Of a stretch of DNA of 64,000 bases, positions 54,489-64,000 are shown one piece after another. Both the position numbers and the translations under genes were made by a program. This DNA comes from Pollenia angustigena. Lineage: Eukaryota; Arthropoda; Insecta; Diptera; Polleniidae. The notes under the pieces are model-generated. The model made no database searches. It worked only from the letters and a program-made list of their open reading frames with translations, and was not told the origin of the DNA. The stretch is from contig OV884057.1 of NCBI GenBank assembly GCA_930367215.1, forward strand, positions 106,107,284-106,171,283. The letters run 5' to 3'. The first letter of the stretch is position 1; each line of letters begins with the position of its first letter.

Positions 54489-55000
54489 GACGTTATAAAC
54501 CACTCGTTTCGCTCTTTGAAACTAGTTTGTCAAACATGCTGTTCGTACGATTCATTCATGTTTCATTTTGACATTTTTTTTGTGTTGTTAGTGTGATTTT
54601 TTTTTAAATAGATAAAAAAAGTAAATACAACTTAAACATATATTATTTAACACTTTTATTGATATTATTATGTTATAATAATCACTTTATTTTATTAAAC
54701 ATCAATTTTTATTTTGTTTTTTTCTTTATTTTGATTTTTTTTGAGAGCTAGTTCAGATAAACTAACGATAAATGTTATCAAAATTGGAGATGATAGTACA
54801 TTTTTCCTGTTTCGCAGCCTGTTTCAAAATGTTTCGCTCACAAAATTTTGTATGGGGAAACAAGTCGTTTCAATCATGTTTGGGGCGCGAAACAGGAATA
54901 AGAGAGCGAAACACGAATATTGCTGTCCGTGTGAACATGGTATACTTCTACAACAATTCAAAAAATAGCAGGTATATTGTTTGTGTAAAATTCCCCACAG
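54489..55000. repeat. Dispersed repeat also present at 60,515-60,690
   Basis: GAATATTGCTGTCCGTGTGA with surrounding 150-200 bp recurs at about 60,657. The overlapping ORFs here are unrelated in the two copies, so it is not coding. The last 60 bp before 55,001 are homologous to the right flank of Transib-B1 (30,552 onward). Confidence 0.6.
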
Positions 55001-55028
55001 CACACTGGGGATTTCGCGGAAAAAAGTC
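55001..55028 (+). promoter_or_regulatory. RSS-like terminus of Transib-B2, 12-bp spacing
   Basis: CACACTG, 12 bases, AAAAAAGTC: identical to the right end of copy 1. Confidence 0.6.
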
Positions 55029-56401
55029 AAATTGTCAACATAGTCTTCATGCAATATGCAGTGATATGTTGCAATTTTAGACTAAATGGTACAATCAAAT
55101 CAAAAAGAATTACTCCGATCTGACTGCCAGTTTTTTTTTTTTTATATCCGTCTCAAACTCAGAACTTGTGTGTTTTACCGAACCAACTTAATTTAAACCT
55201 AAGAATTTAAATGCGAATATTTTTTTACTATGTGAGCTAACGTTTTTCTTTTTTTTCTATTTAAAGTAGTATATTTCAGTATACTAAAATTGAAAAAAAA
55301 AAAATCTGCAGAGACTTACAGCCAGTTCATGGATATCGAACGTCATCGTTCGCATAGAAAATTACATTTAAAACAAAAACAAAATTCGGACATTGTTCGA
55401 TATCGTTAAACAGGCAGTTAAGTTTTTTTTTTTTGTGTATTTTTATGAACATATAACAAAAATCCCATTTTTCTCCAAACATTTGGACCTGCAATTTGAT
55501 CTTTACTTTTCTTTAGTTTGAAATCACTACTAATACATTGTCTTATATCTGTTTTAACATTATTAATCAATTTCAAGTGCCACCAGGTGCCACCTCTCAA
55601 GTTTTTGCATTACACAGTACAACATTTTTCAGCTGATTGATTCGGGACTCAATTCTGATAAGGCTCTTTTGTTTAACATAACTCGAGAACCACTAGTCGG
55701 ATTTTGCTGAAAAAAAATTAAAAAAATCAAGAATTACAATTGCTTTCATCTGTTTAGATAACATTTTGCTACATAAGCAACAGCTTCGCAGTTATAAATA
55801 AATGTATGAAGAAAAAAAATATTTTTTGCCCAAAAAATTTAAATTTTTTATTTTTAATTCATAAAAAATCCAAAACAGTAAAAAAAAGTTTCAAGTCTTA
55901 TTACTTTGACGTAAAGTCGCATAACCTATGAAAAAAATGAGACATAAATCATGAAAATCGATAAACGCTTTTATTCACAATTAAGTGAAGGTATGCATTT
56001 CAAAAATTTGCTCGAGATATGCACAAAATTCTTTGCAAAAACATTTATGACTTTTTTTTATGATTCTCAGAATTAAAAAAAAAGTAATAAACAAAAGGTT
56101 ATTTGATTTTTATGATTGCGGTAGCAAAGTAATAAGCGGTAATAAATGTGCGTGGACTATTGAAAGGAAAAAAAGAAAGTGCACTTTTTTAATTATTTGG
56201 GGTTTTCCGTTAGCTACCTGTATGATTTTTTTACAGAACTTCCACCCACATCTATTTGTGCTCATATTTGGAACGTACCTGTCAGTAAAATATTGATCGA
56301 TTTTTGTCATTCAACAAGTGCTGACAAACGCGAAAAGTACAACCAATTTTTCTCCGGTTTTTTATTTATAACGAAAACTAAGACCCAAGAGTTTTACGGC
56401 A

Positions 56402-56957
56402 ATGGAAAGTTTTTCTATTTCTCATGGGGTTTTATGTTCGAAGCTTCTGAAGGTTGACAAAGTCAGAACAAAATTAAAACAGTTTTTGCAACAATTGCAC
56501 ATTGGCTTAACCGATACTAGAGCATGTGAAATTTTGGATACAATATATAAAAGCTTTTACTATAACTTCAAACAAAGATGGCAGGATTCTAACCGTACGA
56601 AGTCGCGATTTGAAAAAAAGAATGCAAATTGGCTTGAAGGCAGATTTACAATTAAGTTTACTGAGGCTGAATGTTCTACCAGTTCTGCAATTAGTCGGCA
56701 ACGCAAATCGTTTGAGGAGTGCTGTGATCGAGCCAAACGATACAAAAGGGATGAAGTTCGTTCTATGTTCCCTCAAGAAGTAATTGATTTTTCTTCTAGT
56801 ATTTCAAAAACCAACCACAAAATTTGTGCATTAAAATTTTGGTGATGTTTACAAAGCTTGAACTTACAAAAGAAAAATACGAGTATCTAATGCATTGGTT
56901 ACAAAATGAAGGATATAACATACTCGTACCATACAAACAACTCAACACTCCACAAAA
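56402..56957 (+). pseudogene. Transib-B transposase N-terminal fragment
   Basis: ATG 56,402, MESFSISHGVLCSKLL. Shares with the intact Transib-A transposase the pattern FKQRWQDSNRT...NANWLEG (A: IKAKWVKSNRT...YEDWLNE) and RQRKSFEECC. A stop ends the first frame at 56,845. Coding resumes one frame over with FTKLELTKEKYEYL (A: FMDLELSKEKYEKL) and NILVPYKQ. It is then cut by the 56,958-58,132 insertion. The catalytic core is absent. After the insertion a C-terminal scrap with HKILIHGK (the His zinc pair) and SDISDEVKALLE runs to 58,216. Confidence 0.82.
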
Positions 56958-57211
56958 GGCTGTAGGAAATATCGCCCAAAGAAAAATGGCCCAAAAAAAT
57001 AAATGAAAAATCGCCAAAAAAAATTCCATGTAAAATTGGGCCTGAATTCATATGAAAAGTGACCCAAAATTGTTGGGCTATTTTTCGTTACAATTGGCTG
57101 ATTTTTCGTTTTTTAATTTTGGTGATTTTCCATTATGAAAAATCACCCAAAAATATTATATGAAAAATAGCCCATTTTTTCGGGCATACTATTTGTCTAA
57201 ATCATTCATTA

Positions 57212-57353
57212 CATAGCGTCTTCACCTGACAATTTTTAGTCATACCAAACGTCAAAGTCTATATAAAAAAAACTCGAAAATTTTTGTCAGCGTTTTTTTA
57301 ATATAAAGTTTGACGTTTGGTATGACAAAAAATTGTCAGGTGAAGACGCTATG
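57212..57353. mobile_element. Harbinger-type MITE (TCTTCACCTGACA family), copy 2
   Basis: 142 bp, ends CATAGCGTCTTCACCTGACA and inverted, flanked by TTA (57,209-57,211 and 57,354-57,356). Confidence 0.88.
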
Positions 57354-57469
57354 TTATTACTATACGACGAATTCCTAAATGTTATTTATAAAAATAACGG
57401 GACATATTGCAAAAAGGTGGTATGTCATAACGTCCAGTGACATAGTGTCCGTGGACAAACTCGAAAGCA

Positions 57470-57680
57470 TAGCTTACAAACTCGAAAGCATAGCCGGCCT
57501 CTTTGATAAAAAAAAGTACCGGCTTCGCTAACTAAAGCTTCTCTGCAAAACCGGCTTTCGGCCGGGTGCAAGGATTTTCTCCTCTATGGTATAACAAAAA
57601 CCGGCTTCGCTAACTAAAGCTTCTCTGCCCAGCCGGCTTTCGGCCAGGCGCAAGGGGATATAATCCTTGCGCCCAAAAGT
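57470..57680. repeat. GC-rich minisatellite, about two and a half units
   Basis: Same ~81-bp unit as in the foldback elements (ACCGGCTTCGCTAACTAAAG, CTTTCGGCCGGGTGCAAGG). Here it is without foldback arms, inside the 56,958-58,132 element. Confidence 0.8.
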
Positions 57681-58172
57681 GTTTTTGTTATAAGTTTAAT
57701 ATATGCACCCAGAGAAAAAACAACAAAACCATTTTTAAAAAAATGTTGACCATATTATGTTTAATTTAACCAAATCATTGTCACCGACAACCACATTATG
57801 GTAAAATAAGTTTCTTTAAAAATAGTTTTGTTGGTTGCGACCATAATAAAACATGTTTTTCTCTTACATTTGTAAGTTACTAAATTTATATGAATAATAA
57901 ACACTGTTTTGCAAAATTGGTCATTTTTAATTTCTTTTTTGGGAAAAAATTAGTTTTTTCTTTTTTGGTCATTTTTCATTTTCAAATTGGGCTCTTTTTC
58001 GTTTCTTTTGGGCAAAATTTCATATATAACTTTTTGGGTTATTTTTCATGTTCTTTTGGGCGATTCTTCATTTGGGCGATTTTTCATTATTTTTTTTGGG
58101 CCATTTTTCTTTGGGCGATATTTCCTACAGCCCCACAAAATTCTGATTCATGGAAAATATATAATTGAAAAG

Positions 58173-58216
58173 TGCATAAGTGATATAAGCGACGAAGTTA
58201 AGGCTCTTTTAGAATA
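58173..58216 (+). pseudogene. Transib-B transposase C-terminal scrap
   Basis: KCISDISDEVKALLE then stop; the last 12 residues are identical to the end of 28,939-29,169. Confidence 0.75.
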
Positions 58217-58795
58217 ATAAATTAAAAAGTAGATTTAAAATAAATAATAAATTAACAATTAAAAAAATCATAAATTTTTTTTTTAGTTACGGCTTTTTAC
58301 ATTGTAGGTAACGATATACATTTTTTCTAGCTTTCTTTATTTTGATTACTTTTGTGTATAACTATATAAACAAAACTAAGTTTGTGATGAAATAAAAAAT
58401 AGATTTATAATAAATAATGAATTAAAAATTAAAAAAATCCTTTAAATTTTTTTGTTAGTTAGGGCTTTTTACATTGTAGGTAACGATATGCATTTCTCTA
58501 ATTTTCTTTATTTTGATTACTTTTGTGTATTACTATATAAATAAAACTAAATTTGTGATGAAATCATTATATTTTTTGACAAATATAGTTTTCCCTCACC
58601 TCCATACAAAAATCCCCAGTGTGCGCCGTTGTCAAAATCTTACTGCTACATAGGAAAAACAAAAGGAAAAATGTGATTTGTGTGCATGGATGTGTGGCGA
58701 AAAACAGAAAACGCAAAAAAATATACATGTATAAGGAAAATGTTAACAACTTTTGACATCGTTGAGGAATAAACCAAATAAAGATCTGAATCGCA
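58217..58795. other. Transib-B2 3' region and right flank
   Basis: To 58,623 this is homologous to the left part of Transib-B1. The flank to about 58,672 is homologous to the left flank of copy 1 (TTGTCAAAATCTTAC). Then unassigned AT-rich sequence. Confidence 0.6.
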
Positions 58796-58950
58796 CATAT
58801 ATATGAAAACTTAAAACGTTCATAGCTCGAAAACTAAGCGTTTGCGCCAATATTTTTATTTAATTTTTTCTTCTTATTTTTCAATTTTCTATCACCCTAG
58901 GTACTTTTTTTTTATTTGGGTGTGCGTGCCTAAGCTAGATTTGTTCCTAA
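58796..58950. mobile_element. Foldback arm, solitary (FB-c)
   Basis: A single right arm of the FB family, ending CTAGATTTGTTCC, with CCATAG-like CATAGCTCGAAAACTAAGCG and CTATCACCCTAGGTAC. No partner arm next to it. Confidence 0.65.
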
Positions 58951-59270
58951 CAAAAACACAAAATTTTTTGGAGTGACTACACAGGACATTGCAGGTTAAT
59001 TTTTAACTCCACCAGTAAAGCGTCTGAGTTATAAATGGTTCTCCACCAGTCCCATCGAGTTTTTTTCTTTGGTTCTCCACCAGACAACACATTAAAATTG
59101 AGGCATACAACGATTGCATAAAGTTAATGTAGAAAACGCAAAAACTGTAACTCGGTACAGTTATACGACGCCGAAACACTAACCAATGCGGGGTGACAAC
59201 TCAACAAAAGCAGACAAAAACAAAAACGACCTGTTTATTTTTAAGAGATAATGACAAAAAGCACGGGCTT
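58951..59270. other. Unassigned stretch
   Basis: Contains GGTTCTCCACCAG twice (about 59,036 and 59,082) and again at 60,481 as GGTTCTCCACTC. No gene. Confidence 0.35.
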
Positions 59271-60463
59271 AAATCTAGTTTACCGACGCAGCTCCAAATA
59301 AAAAAAAAGTACCTAGGTAGATAGAAAATTAAAAAATAAGAAGAAAAAATAAAATAAAAAAAGTTATGGACGTTTTAAGTTTTTATATAAAAGTGTGATT
59401 TTCCACTACATTTTTATCTTTATATGGTCAATATTGGTATCATTTTAAAGCTTTTGACTTAGAGAAGCCGGTACTTACTATCCCAAAGAGGAGCAAATCC
59501 TTGCGCCCGGCCGAAGGCCGTCTATGCAGAGTAGCTTTACTTAGAGAAGCCGGTTCTTGCTATACCATAGAGGAGAAAATCCTTGCGCCCGGCCGAAGGC
59601 CGGCTATGCAGATAAGCTTTAGTTAGCAAAGCCGGTATTTGTCATACCAAAGAGGAGCAAATCTTTGCGCAGGGCCGAAGGCCGGCTATGCAGAGAAGCT
59701 TTAGTTAGCGAAGCCGGTATTTGTCATACCAAAGAGGAGCAAATCTTTGCGCCCGGCCGAAGGCCGGCTATGCAGAGAAGCTTTACTTAGCGAAGCCGGT
59801 TTTTGCTATACCATAGAGGAGTAGTTTTACTTAGCGAAGCGGGTTCTTGCTATACCATAGATTAGAAAATCCTTACGCCCAGCCGAAGGCCGGCTATGCA
59901 GAGAAGCTTTAGTTAGCGAAGCCGGTATTTGTCATACCAAAGAGGAGCAAATCTTTGCGCCCGGCCAAAGGCCGGCTATGCAGAGAAGCTTTACTTAGCG
60001 AAGCCGGTTTTTGCTATACCATAGAGGAGAAAGTCCTTGCGCCCGGCCGAAGGTCGGCTATACAGGAGTGTTTTCGTTTGCGACGCCCATGTTTATAATT
60101 TGATTACGTTTGTATTACACTTTTATTTAAATAAACTACATACTAACCTGGTGCACTTCTGTAATATTTTGATGTAAAATGCAAAAAGAATGTAATGTGA
60201 GGTAAAGAGATAGTAATTTTCAAATAAATTTTGTATATCTAAAAAGATATGGTCAAAAGCTTTGAAATGATACCAACATTGGCCATATAACGATAAATAT
60301 GTAGTGGAAAATCGGACCTTTATATAAAAACTTAAAACGTCCATAACTTGAAAACTAAGCGTTTCCGCCAACTTTTTTTTTTTATTTTTTCTTCTTATTT
60401 TTTAATTTTCTATCACTTTTTTACTTTTTTTTTTATTTGGAGCTGCGTCGGTAAACTAGATTT
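59271..60463. mobile_element. Foldback element FB-d with internal GC-rich minisatellite
   Basis: Two inverted arms of about 200 bp (AAATCTAGTTTACCGACGCA at the left, TGCGTCGGTAAACTAGATTT at the right) flank about seven and a half tandem units of ~81 bp at 59,460-60,080. The unit contains GCGCCCGGCCGAAGGCCGGC, able to fold on itself, and TTAGCGAAGCCGG. The GC content of the array contrasts sharply with its AT-rich arms. FB-a, FB-b and FB-c are incomplete relatives. No transposase and no clear duplication. Confidence 0.88.
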
Positions 60464-60514
60464 GTTCCAAAGCGCGAGCTGGTTCTCCACTCAGAGCAGT
60501 TTTACGAGTGACAT

Positions 60515-60690
60515 AAATTTTTATTTTGTTTTTTTCTTAGTTTTGATTTTTTTGAGAGAGTTGGTGATGACAGCACATTTATCCTGTTTTTGTATGGCAA
60601 AACATGATGTTCCAATCATGTTTGTGGCGCGAAACTGGAATGGCAGAGCGAAAGAAGAATATTGCTGTCCGTGTGAACATGGTATAGGTT
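60515..60690. repeat. Dispersed repeat, second copy of 54,700-54,950
   Basis: Shares TTTTATTTTGTTTTTTTCTT, CATGTTTGTGGCGCGAAAC (with changes) and GAATATTGCTGTCCGTGTGA with the other copy. Confidence 0.6.
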
Positions 60691-61040
60691 ACCCACAGAC
60701 GAGGCAACGAAATCAAAATGTGGAACCACCATCCTAAAAAATTTATATTTTAGGTAACTAACATACATATATAGTGGAATAACGCACGGAATTATATAGG
60801 ATTTTGCACAAATTCGTTTTATTCGACTGGAAATCACACTGTTAAATTTCGTGCCGATTGGTATATAATTTACCCTAGGCCCCATATAAACCCAACTCCT
60901 GGAAGAGTTTAGTTCGCCTAAAACCGTAATTAATAATGCTACCATAATAAAATTTGGTACGTAAGAGTTTTATAGGACTAGAAATGACACTGTAAAATTT
61001 CGTTGAAGATCAGTCCATAATTAACCCTAGACCTGATGAT
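60691..61040. repeat. Partial copy of the 36,463 fly repeat
   Basis: AAAATGTGGAACCACCA, TTTACCCTAGGCCCCATATA and CGCCTAAAACCGTAATTAAT match the internal units of 36,463-37,391. Confidence 0.7.
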
Positions 61041-61569
61041 GACCATTAGGAGTTGAAAAATGCTGTAAAACGTCTTGATTATTGGTCAAGTTTAATTTGA
61101 TGGAATGAACTTGTCATATCTAATGTAAAAAAAGTATTTTACTCTACCTAGTTTATCCAAACTGTCGTCCAGTATTGTTAAAAATTTGCATTCACTGTCA
61201 TATTGTTCAATTTTCTGAAATCGACGACTAATCTCCACTTTTTAAAGTCATTTTGTCCCTTTTTGGGAACCAATAAGAGTGGCGCATTGTATGAACTTAT
61301 TCTTACTGATGGTTCTATTATCTTTTGCTGAAATAAACTTTTAACCTGGTTATTTATTTCCTGTGTTGTTATGTGGTAATCTGTAATTTTTTTTTTGTAA
61401 ACGGGATTTGTATCATTTAGTTGTAAAGTTTTATTATATAAATAGTTCTCTCAATATCTTTTCTAATTTATCTTTCGGCATGCCATCATGGTCATGTACA
61501 GATACTTATTTCAGCTAATAACCTGTTGAATCTTTCCTCTCCTCCTTTAGTTTGTATGTTATTAATTAT
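61041..61569 (-). pseudogene. Ty3/Gypsy pol relic (protease end to reverse transcriptase start)
   Basis: Minus strand. From about 61,569 down: RFNRLL, then TLQLNDTNPVYKKKITDYHI, EINNQVKSLFQQKIIEPSV, SSYNAPLLLVPKKGQNDFKK and WRLVVDFRKLNN, the first RT blocks. The sequence stops resembling RT below about 61,180. Stops and shifts are present near 61,440-61,500. Gag of the same element lies upstream at 62,028-62,348. Confidence 0.8.
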
Positions 61570-61780
61570 CAGGGGTGTTCTGGAAATCGAAAACGAAGAA
61601 CTTGGAAGTGGTTTTTAATACACTTTTATTCTAATTTTTATAATTTTTGTTATTAAATTCCGTTTAATAGAGAAATATTTCTAAATTATTTGTCATAAAA
61701 TTCTTTTATTATAAAAATCTTATTAAAAACGATGTTAAAAATTCTTGCGTTTTGCTTTATCGACTTCCAGAACACCCCTG
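61570..61780. mobile_element. 211-bp MITE with CAGGGGTGTTCTGGAA ends
   Basis: CAGGGGTGTTCTGGAA at the left, inverted TTCCAGAACACCCCTG at the right, with TAT on both sides (61,567-61,569 and 61,781-61,783). The ends look hAT-like but the duplication does not fit, so the class is open. It splits the Gypsy relic. Confidence 0.75.
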
Positions 61781-62027
61781 TATTTGTACGTCATAGATTT
61801 TTAATGGAATTATTTCCACTTTAAAATTTTCTACGACTTCATACTTAAGCGGTCGTATTTTTTAGCGCGGTTAAATTTTTATAAAATTCTTTTATTTTTT
61901 AAAATTTATAATCACGAATATTAATTACGGATATCATGTTCTATTATTTGGGGACAGTTTTTATTTCAATATGAGAATTTGGTCTATGCACCTGTTGAAG
62001 ATTTTACCAAAATCACCGACAAGAGCC
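61781..62027 (-). pseudogene. Decayed gag-protease linker of the Gypsy relic
   Basis: Minus strand: LKYEVVENFKVEIIPLKIYD near 61,783-61,845 looks like the protease C-terminal region. The rest is not readable. Confidence 0.4.
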
Positions 62028-62348
62028 CTAAGCAAAAAAGGTCTGAGGAGCTAGTGTCTGTCTGCAAATATTGACGTCGCCCATTTTGTATCCTTTGTTA
62101 CCTCTTTTATTCCATGTTTGAGCAGATTGGAACAATACCTGGCTCTGTCTCATATCGGATGAGGTTTCCATAGCTATTTCTATAGCCCCACTGAGTTTCT
62201 TTACTCTATTTGCTTCAATAGTCCTATTGATCTCTTTTTTCTTTAAGCCATTCTTAAAAGAACTAAATGCTATCATAGCATTCGTCTGGCTAATTATGAC
62301 CCTACTTTCTTCTCCTAACGTACTTATTTGAATTTCATTTAGTTCCAT
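62028..62348 (-). pseudogene. Gypsy gag fragment (C-terminal capsid)
   Basis: 106 codons. ESRVIISQTNAMIAFSSFKN followed by GLKKKEINRTIEA and MRQSQVLFQSAQ, a pattern of errantivirus-type gags. No zinc knuckle and no start of its own. Upstream of the pol relic on the same strand. Confidence 0.7.
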
Positions 62349-62352
62349 TGTA

Positions 62353-62497
62353 AGTCTGGGTTCACACTATGAAATTTTTCCTTCAGAAAGTCTGAGTTTA
62401 TGGGTGAGAGAGGTGAAAATAAAAGCATGTTCTCTTCACCTCTCACCAATAAACTCAGACTTTATGAAAGAAAACTTTCATAGTGTGATCCCATACT
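62353..62497. mobile_element. 145-bp hairpin MITE, TA-flanked
   Basis: AGTCTGGGTTCACACTATGA at the left, inverted TCATAGTGTGATCCCATACT at the right. The central parts (GTCTGAGTTTATGGGTGAGA / TCTCACCAATAAACTCAGAC) pair almost fully. TA on both sides. Confidence 0.75.
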
Positions 62498-63231
62498 TAT
62501 GGCGATTTCTTTTCTGAGAAAAATGTTGCACTAATGTTACCTGTTCTACATTTGTGTGTTCGTTTGTACAAAAAATACAGCTGTGGAAAACATTTTCAAG
62601 CTCTTTTGTGAATATGTTGATGAAAAACATGCAAAACATGTTGCATATTTTACCCTTACTTTTACTTAAGGTGTTAATACTGCCCTATTCTACAACTTTG
62701 GTACTTACTACTTTGTTGGTACAACAAATGTTTTATTTTGTTTGTCATAATTCATACCGCTCATAACTTTGTAACAAATTTGTTTTAAAACAATATATAA
62801 AAATATTTACACATTTAAAACAAAACAAGTCTATTAATTTAGCCATTAGTGATGTTAATATTTGTTTCCAACCCGTAATAGCTTTAAAAATCGCTCGTTA
62901 AGTACATTAATGATGAAAGTGTAATAGTTGTAAATAAAAGCACTTATTGTGTTCTATTGAAATTGCGCAACATGTAACACTTCGAGTGATTATAGGTAAC
63001 ATTAGAAAATGTTACATGTATATACTGTAACATATTTTTCTCAAAAATAAATCGCCATAATGGTTTCTACTCTACCACAGTGATGCCAGAAGTACAGATT
63101 TATCTGCATTTTGCAGATTTTATACCCCAAAATTGCCTAAATGCTGATTTGAAGATTCAAAAATGCAGATTTTTTTTAGCTCGGTTGGAACTTCTTTACA
63201 TTGTCAATTATTCCACGTCTTGCATTGATAA
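62498..63231. other. Non-coding stretch
   Basis: Several ATGTTACATGT-like motifs around 62,960-63,040; no gene. Confidence 0.4.
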
Positions 63232-63485
63232 GTCCCCATTTACACTAGGGACATTTCTTGCCGGACAGACGAAGTTTGAAGGCGAGGGGTCAAAAAGGTA
63301 GAGTGTGTAGTACATGACTATCTGTACTGGACATTTTTTCATTTCTCTTTCTAACTTTTCGTAGTTTACATACAAGTATTAATTTCTGTCTGACTTCTAA
63401 TGTTTCATATGTAAACGCTTCGGGTAAGATTAAAAGAGAATTCAAAAAATGTCCGGCAAGAAATGTCCCTAGTGTAAATTGGGAC
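63232..63485. mobile_element. Harbinger-type MITE with GTCCCAATTTACACTAGGG ends
   Basis: 254 bp, inverted repeats of about 36 bp (one mismatch), GTCCCCATTTACACTAGGGA at the left, flanked by TAA (63,229-63,231 and 63,486-63,488). Confidence 0.85.
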
Positions 63486-63488
63486 TAA

Positions 63489-64000
63489 GCGAAATATATC
63501 AACCATTCATTGAAGACACGCATGGAAATAGATTCATTAGTAGGAATTTTATTCACAAAAGATTACTTAAAAATTAAAAATTCACATTGTCTTGACACAT
63601 TAGTATCGCCGGACTTATCTGATTTTACACGAAATAATATACAAGTGTACCTATATATTCAAACGAACTTATGTATAAATATCTTTAATAATTGCAATAT
63701 TTGTAAATATTTGTAAATTTTCAATAAGAAATTTGATAGTTTACATATCATGTCAAGCAACTAACTTTTAATTTGTTGTTTAAAATAATAAAGATGTGAA
63801 TAAGTATATACTCGTATATGTAGATATTTTTAATGTTTAAATATCCAAAAATTATCATGGAAATTAAAATCGAACAAATTTTTAAAATGTTTATGTGTTA
63901 AAAGCTTAAAACAATATTTCGTTGTATATACCTCATACTTCGAGGACCTCTTGTATTTACCAGAACTTCTTTTAAAATTACCATCGATTTTAAATTCCAG
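63489..64000. other. Right edge of window, nothing identified
   Basis: AT-rich; the 68-codon ORF at 63,510-63,716 has no recognisable features. Confidence 0.4.

Larger units (their letters stand above)
56958..58132. mobile_element. TIR element with GGCTGTAGGAAATATCGCCC ends, 8-bp duplication
   Basis: 1,175 bp, inverted repeats of about 57 bp, perfect duplication CCACAAAA (56,950-56,957 and 58,133-58,140). GGGCGAT / ATCGCCC and GGCCCA motifs recur throughout both arms. It contains the MITE at 57,212-57,353 and a short GC-rich minisatellite (57,470-57,680). No transposase; the duplication length fits hAT. Confidence 0.85.
55001..58623 (+). mobile_element. Transib element family B, copy 2, with nested insertion
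   Basis: CACACTGGGGATTT at 55,001 and inverted AAATCCCCAGTGTG ending at 58,623. Right flank CGCCG is the complement of the CGGCG duplication of copy 1; the left flank CACAG could be a decayed copy of it. The left end shows heptamer, 12-base spacer GGGATTTCGCGG, AAAAAAGTC. The right end shows heptamer, 23 bases, then a decayed GAAAACTA. It holds a longer transposase fragment than copy 1 and an unrelated element at 56,958-58,132. Confidence 0.85.

Noticed and set aside
54741..55080. Overlapping ORFs of 75-102 codons
   Set aside because: Part of a dispersed repeat whose second copy (60,515-60,690) does not keep the reading frame.
59460..60080. CpG island or promoter
   Set aside because: The GC-richness comes from a tandem minisatellite inside a foldback element, with no gene downstream.

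Overview
The window is AT-rich, intron-poor animal DNA that looks like a brachyceran fly genome, probably a large TE-rich schizophoran. Three things point there: a full-length KDEL receptor gene that closely resembles the dipteran protein, a dispersed TACCCTCCACC...GGTGGAGGGTA repeat of a type I recall from flies, and the mix of transposon families. Only one ordinary host gene was found (KdelR, 52,976-53,614, minus). Almost everything else is transposable elements, many nested inside each other.

Layout. 1-4,232: PIF/Harbinger element with an apparently intact five-exon transposase and its Myb/SANT-like partner in convergent orientation, with two hairpin-type elements between them. 4,941-9,537: Ty3/Gypsy element (199-bp LTRs, AAGTT target duplication) with several frameshifts. 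9,538-18,950: mixed relics: tRNA-like sequences, an 870-bp repeat, a hAT transposase fragment holding two MITEs, a Gypsy integrase tail, a tRNA-Lys pseudogene, and long stretches without recognisable genes. 18,959-27,384: a hAT transposase relic split by a second Harbinger element (19,078-26,096, TAA duplication), which carries a LINE fragment and an intact Tc1 transposon (23,030-25,974), which in turn holds a Helitron (24,521-25,824).

28,250-32,143: nested MITEs and an internally deleted Transib element (family B). 32,470-35,817: a complete Transib element (family A) with an uninterrupted RAG1-like transposase, RSS-like termini and perfect CGACG target duplications. 36,463-37,391: fly dispersed repeat. 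39,881-43,706: a young Gypsy derivative (near-identical 441-bp LTRs) that keeps gag, protease and parts of integrase but lacks reverse transcriptase, RNase H and the integrase core. It has a T-TTA-AAC slippery heptamer directly before the gag stop. 45,340-52,099: a probable third Harbinger shell filled with a 382-bp tandem array, itself interrupted by a long-TIR element that contains a pogo-like element that contains a MITE.

53-64 kb: KdelR, a second Transib-B copy (55,001-58,623) with its own insertions, a foldback element built around an ~81-bp GC-rich minisatellite (59,271-60,463), a Gypsy gag-pol relic on the minus strand, and small MITEs.

The most interesting signal is the pair of Transib families. 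Family A is intact and has ~23-bp RSS-like spacing at both ends. Family B has the same heptamer and A-rich nonamer-like block at both ends, but with 23-bp spacing at one end and 12-bp spacing at the other, as in the 12/23 arrangement of V(D)J signals.
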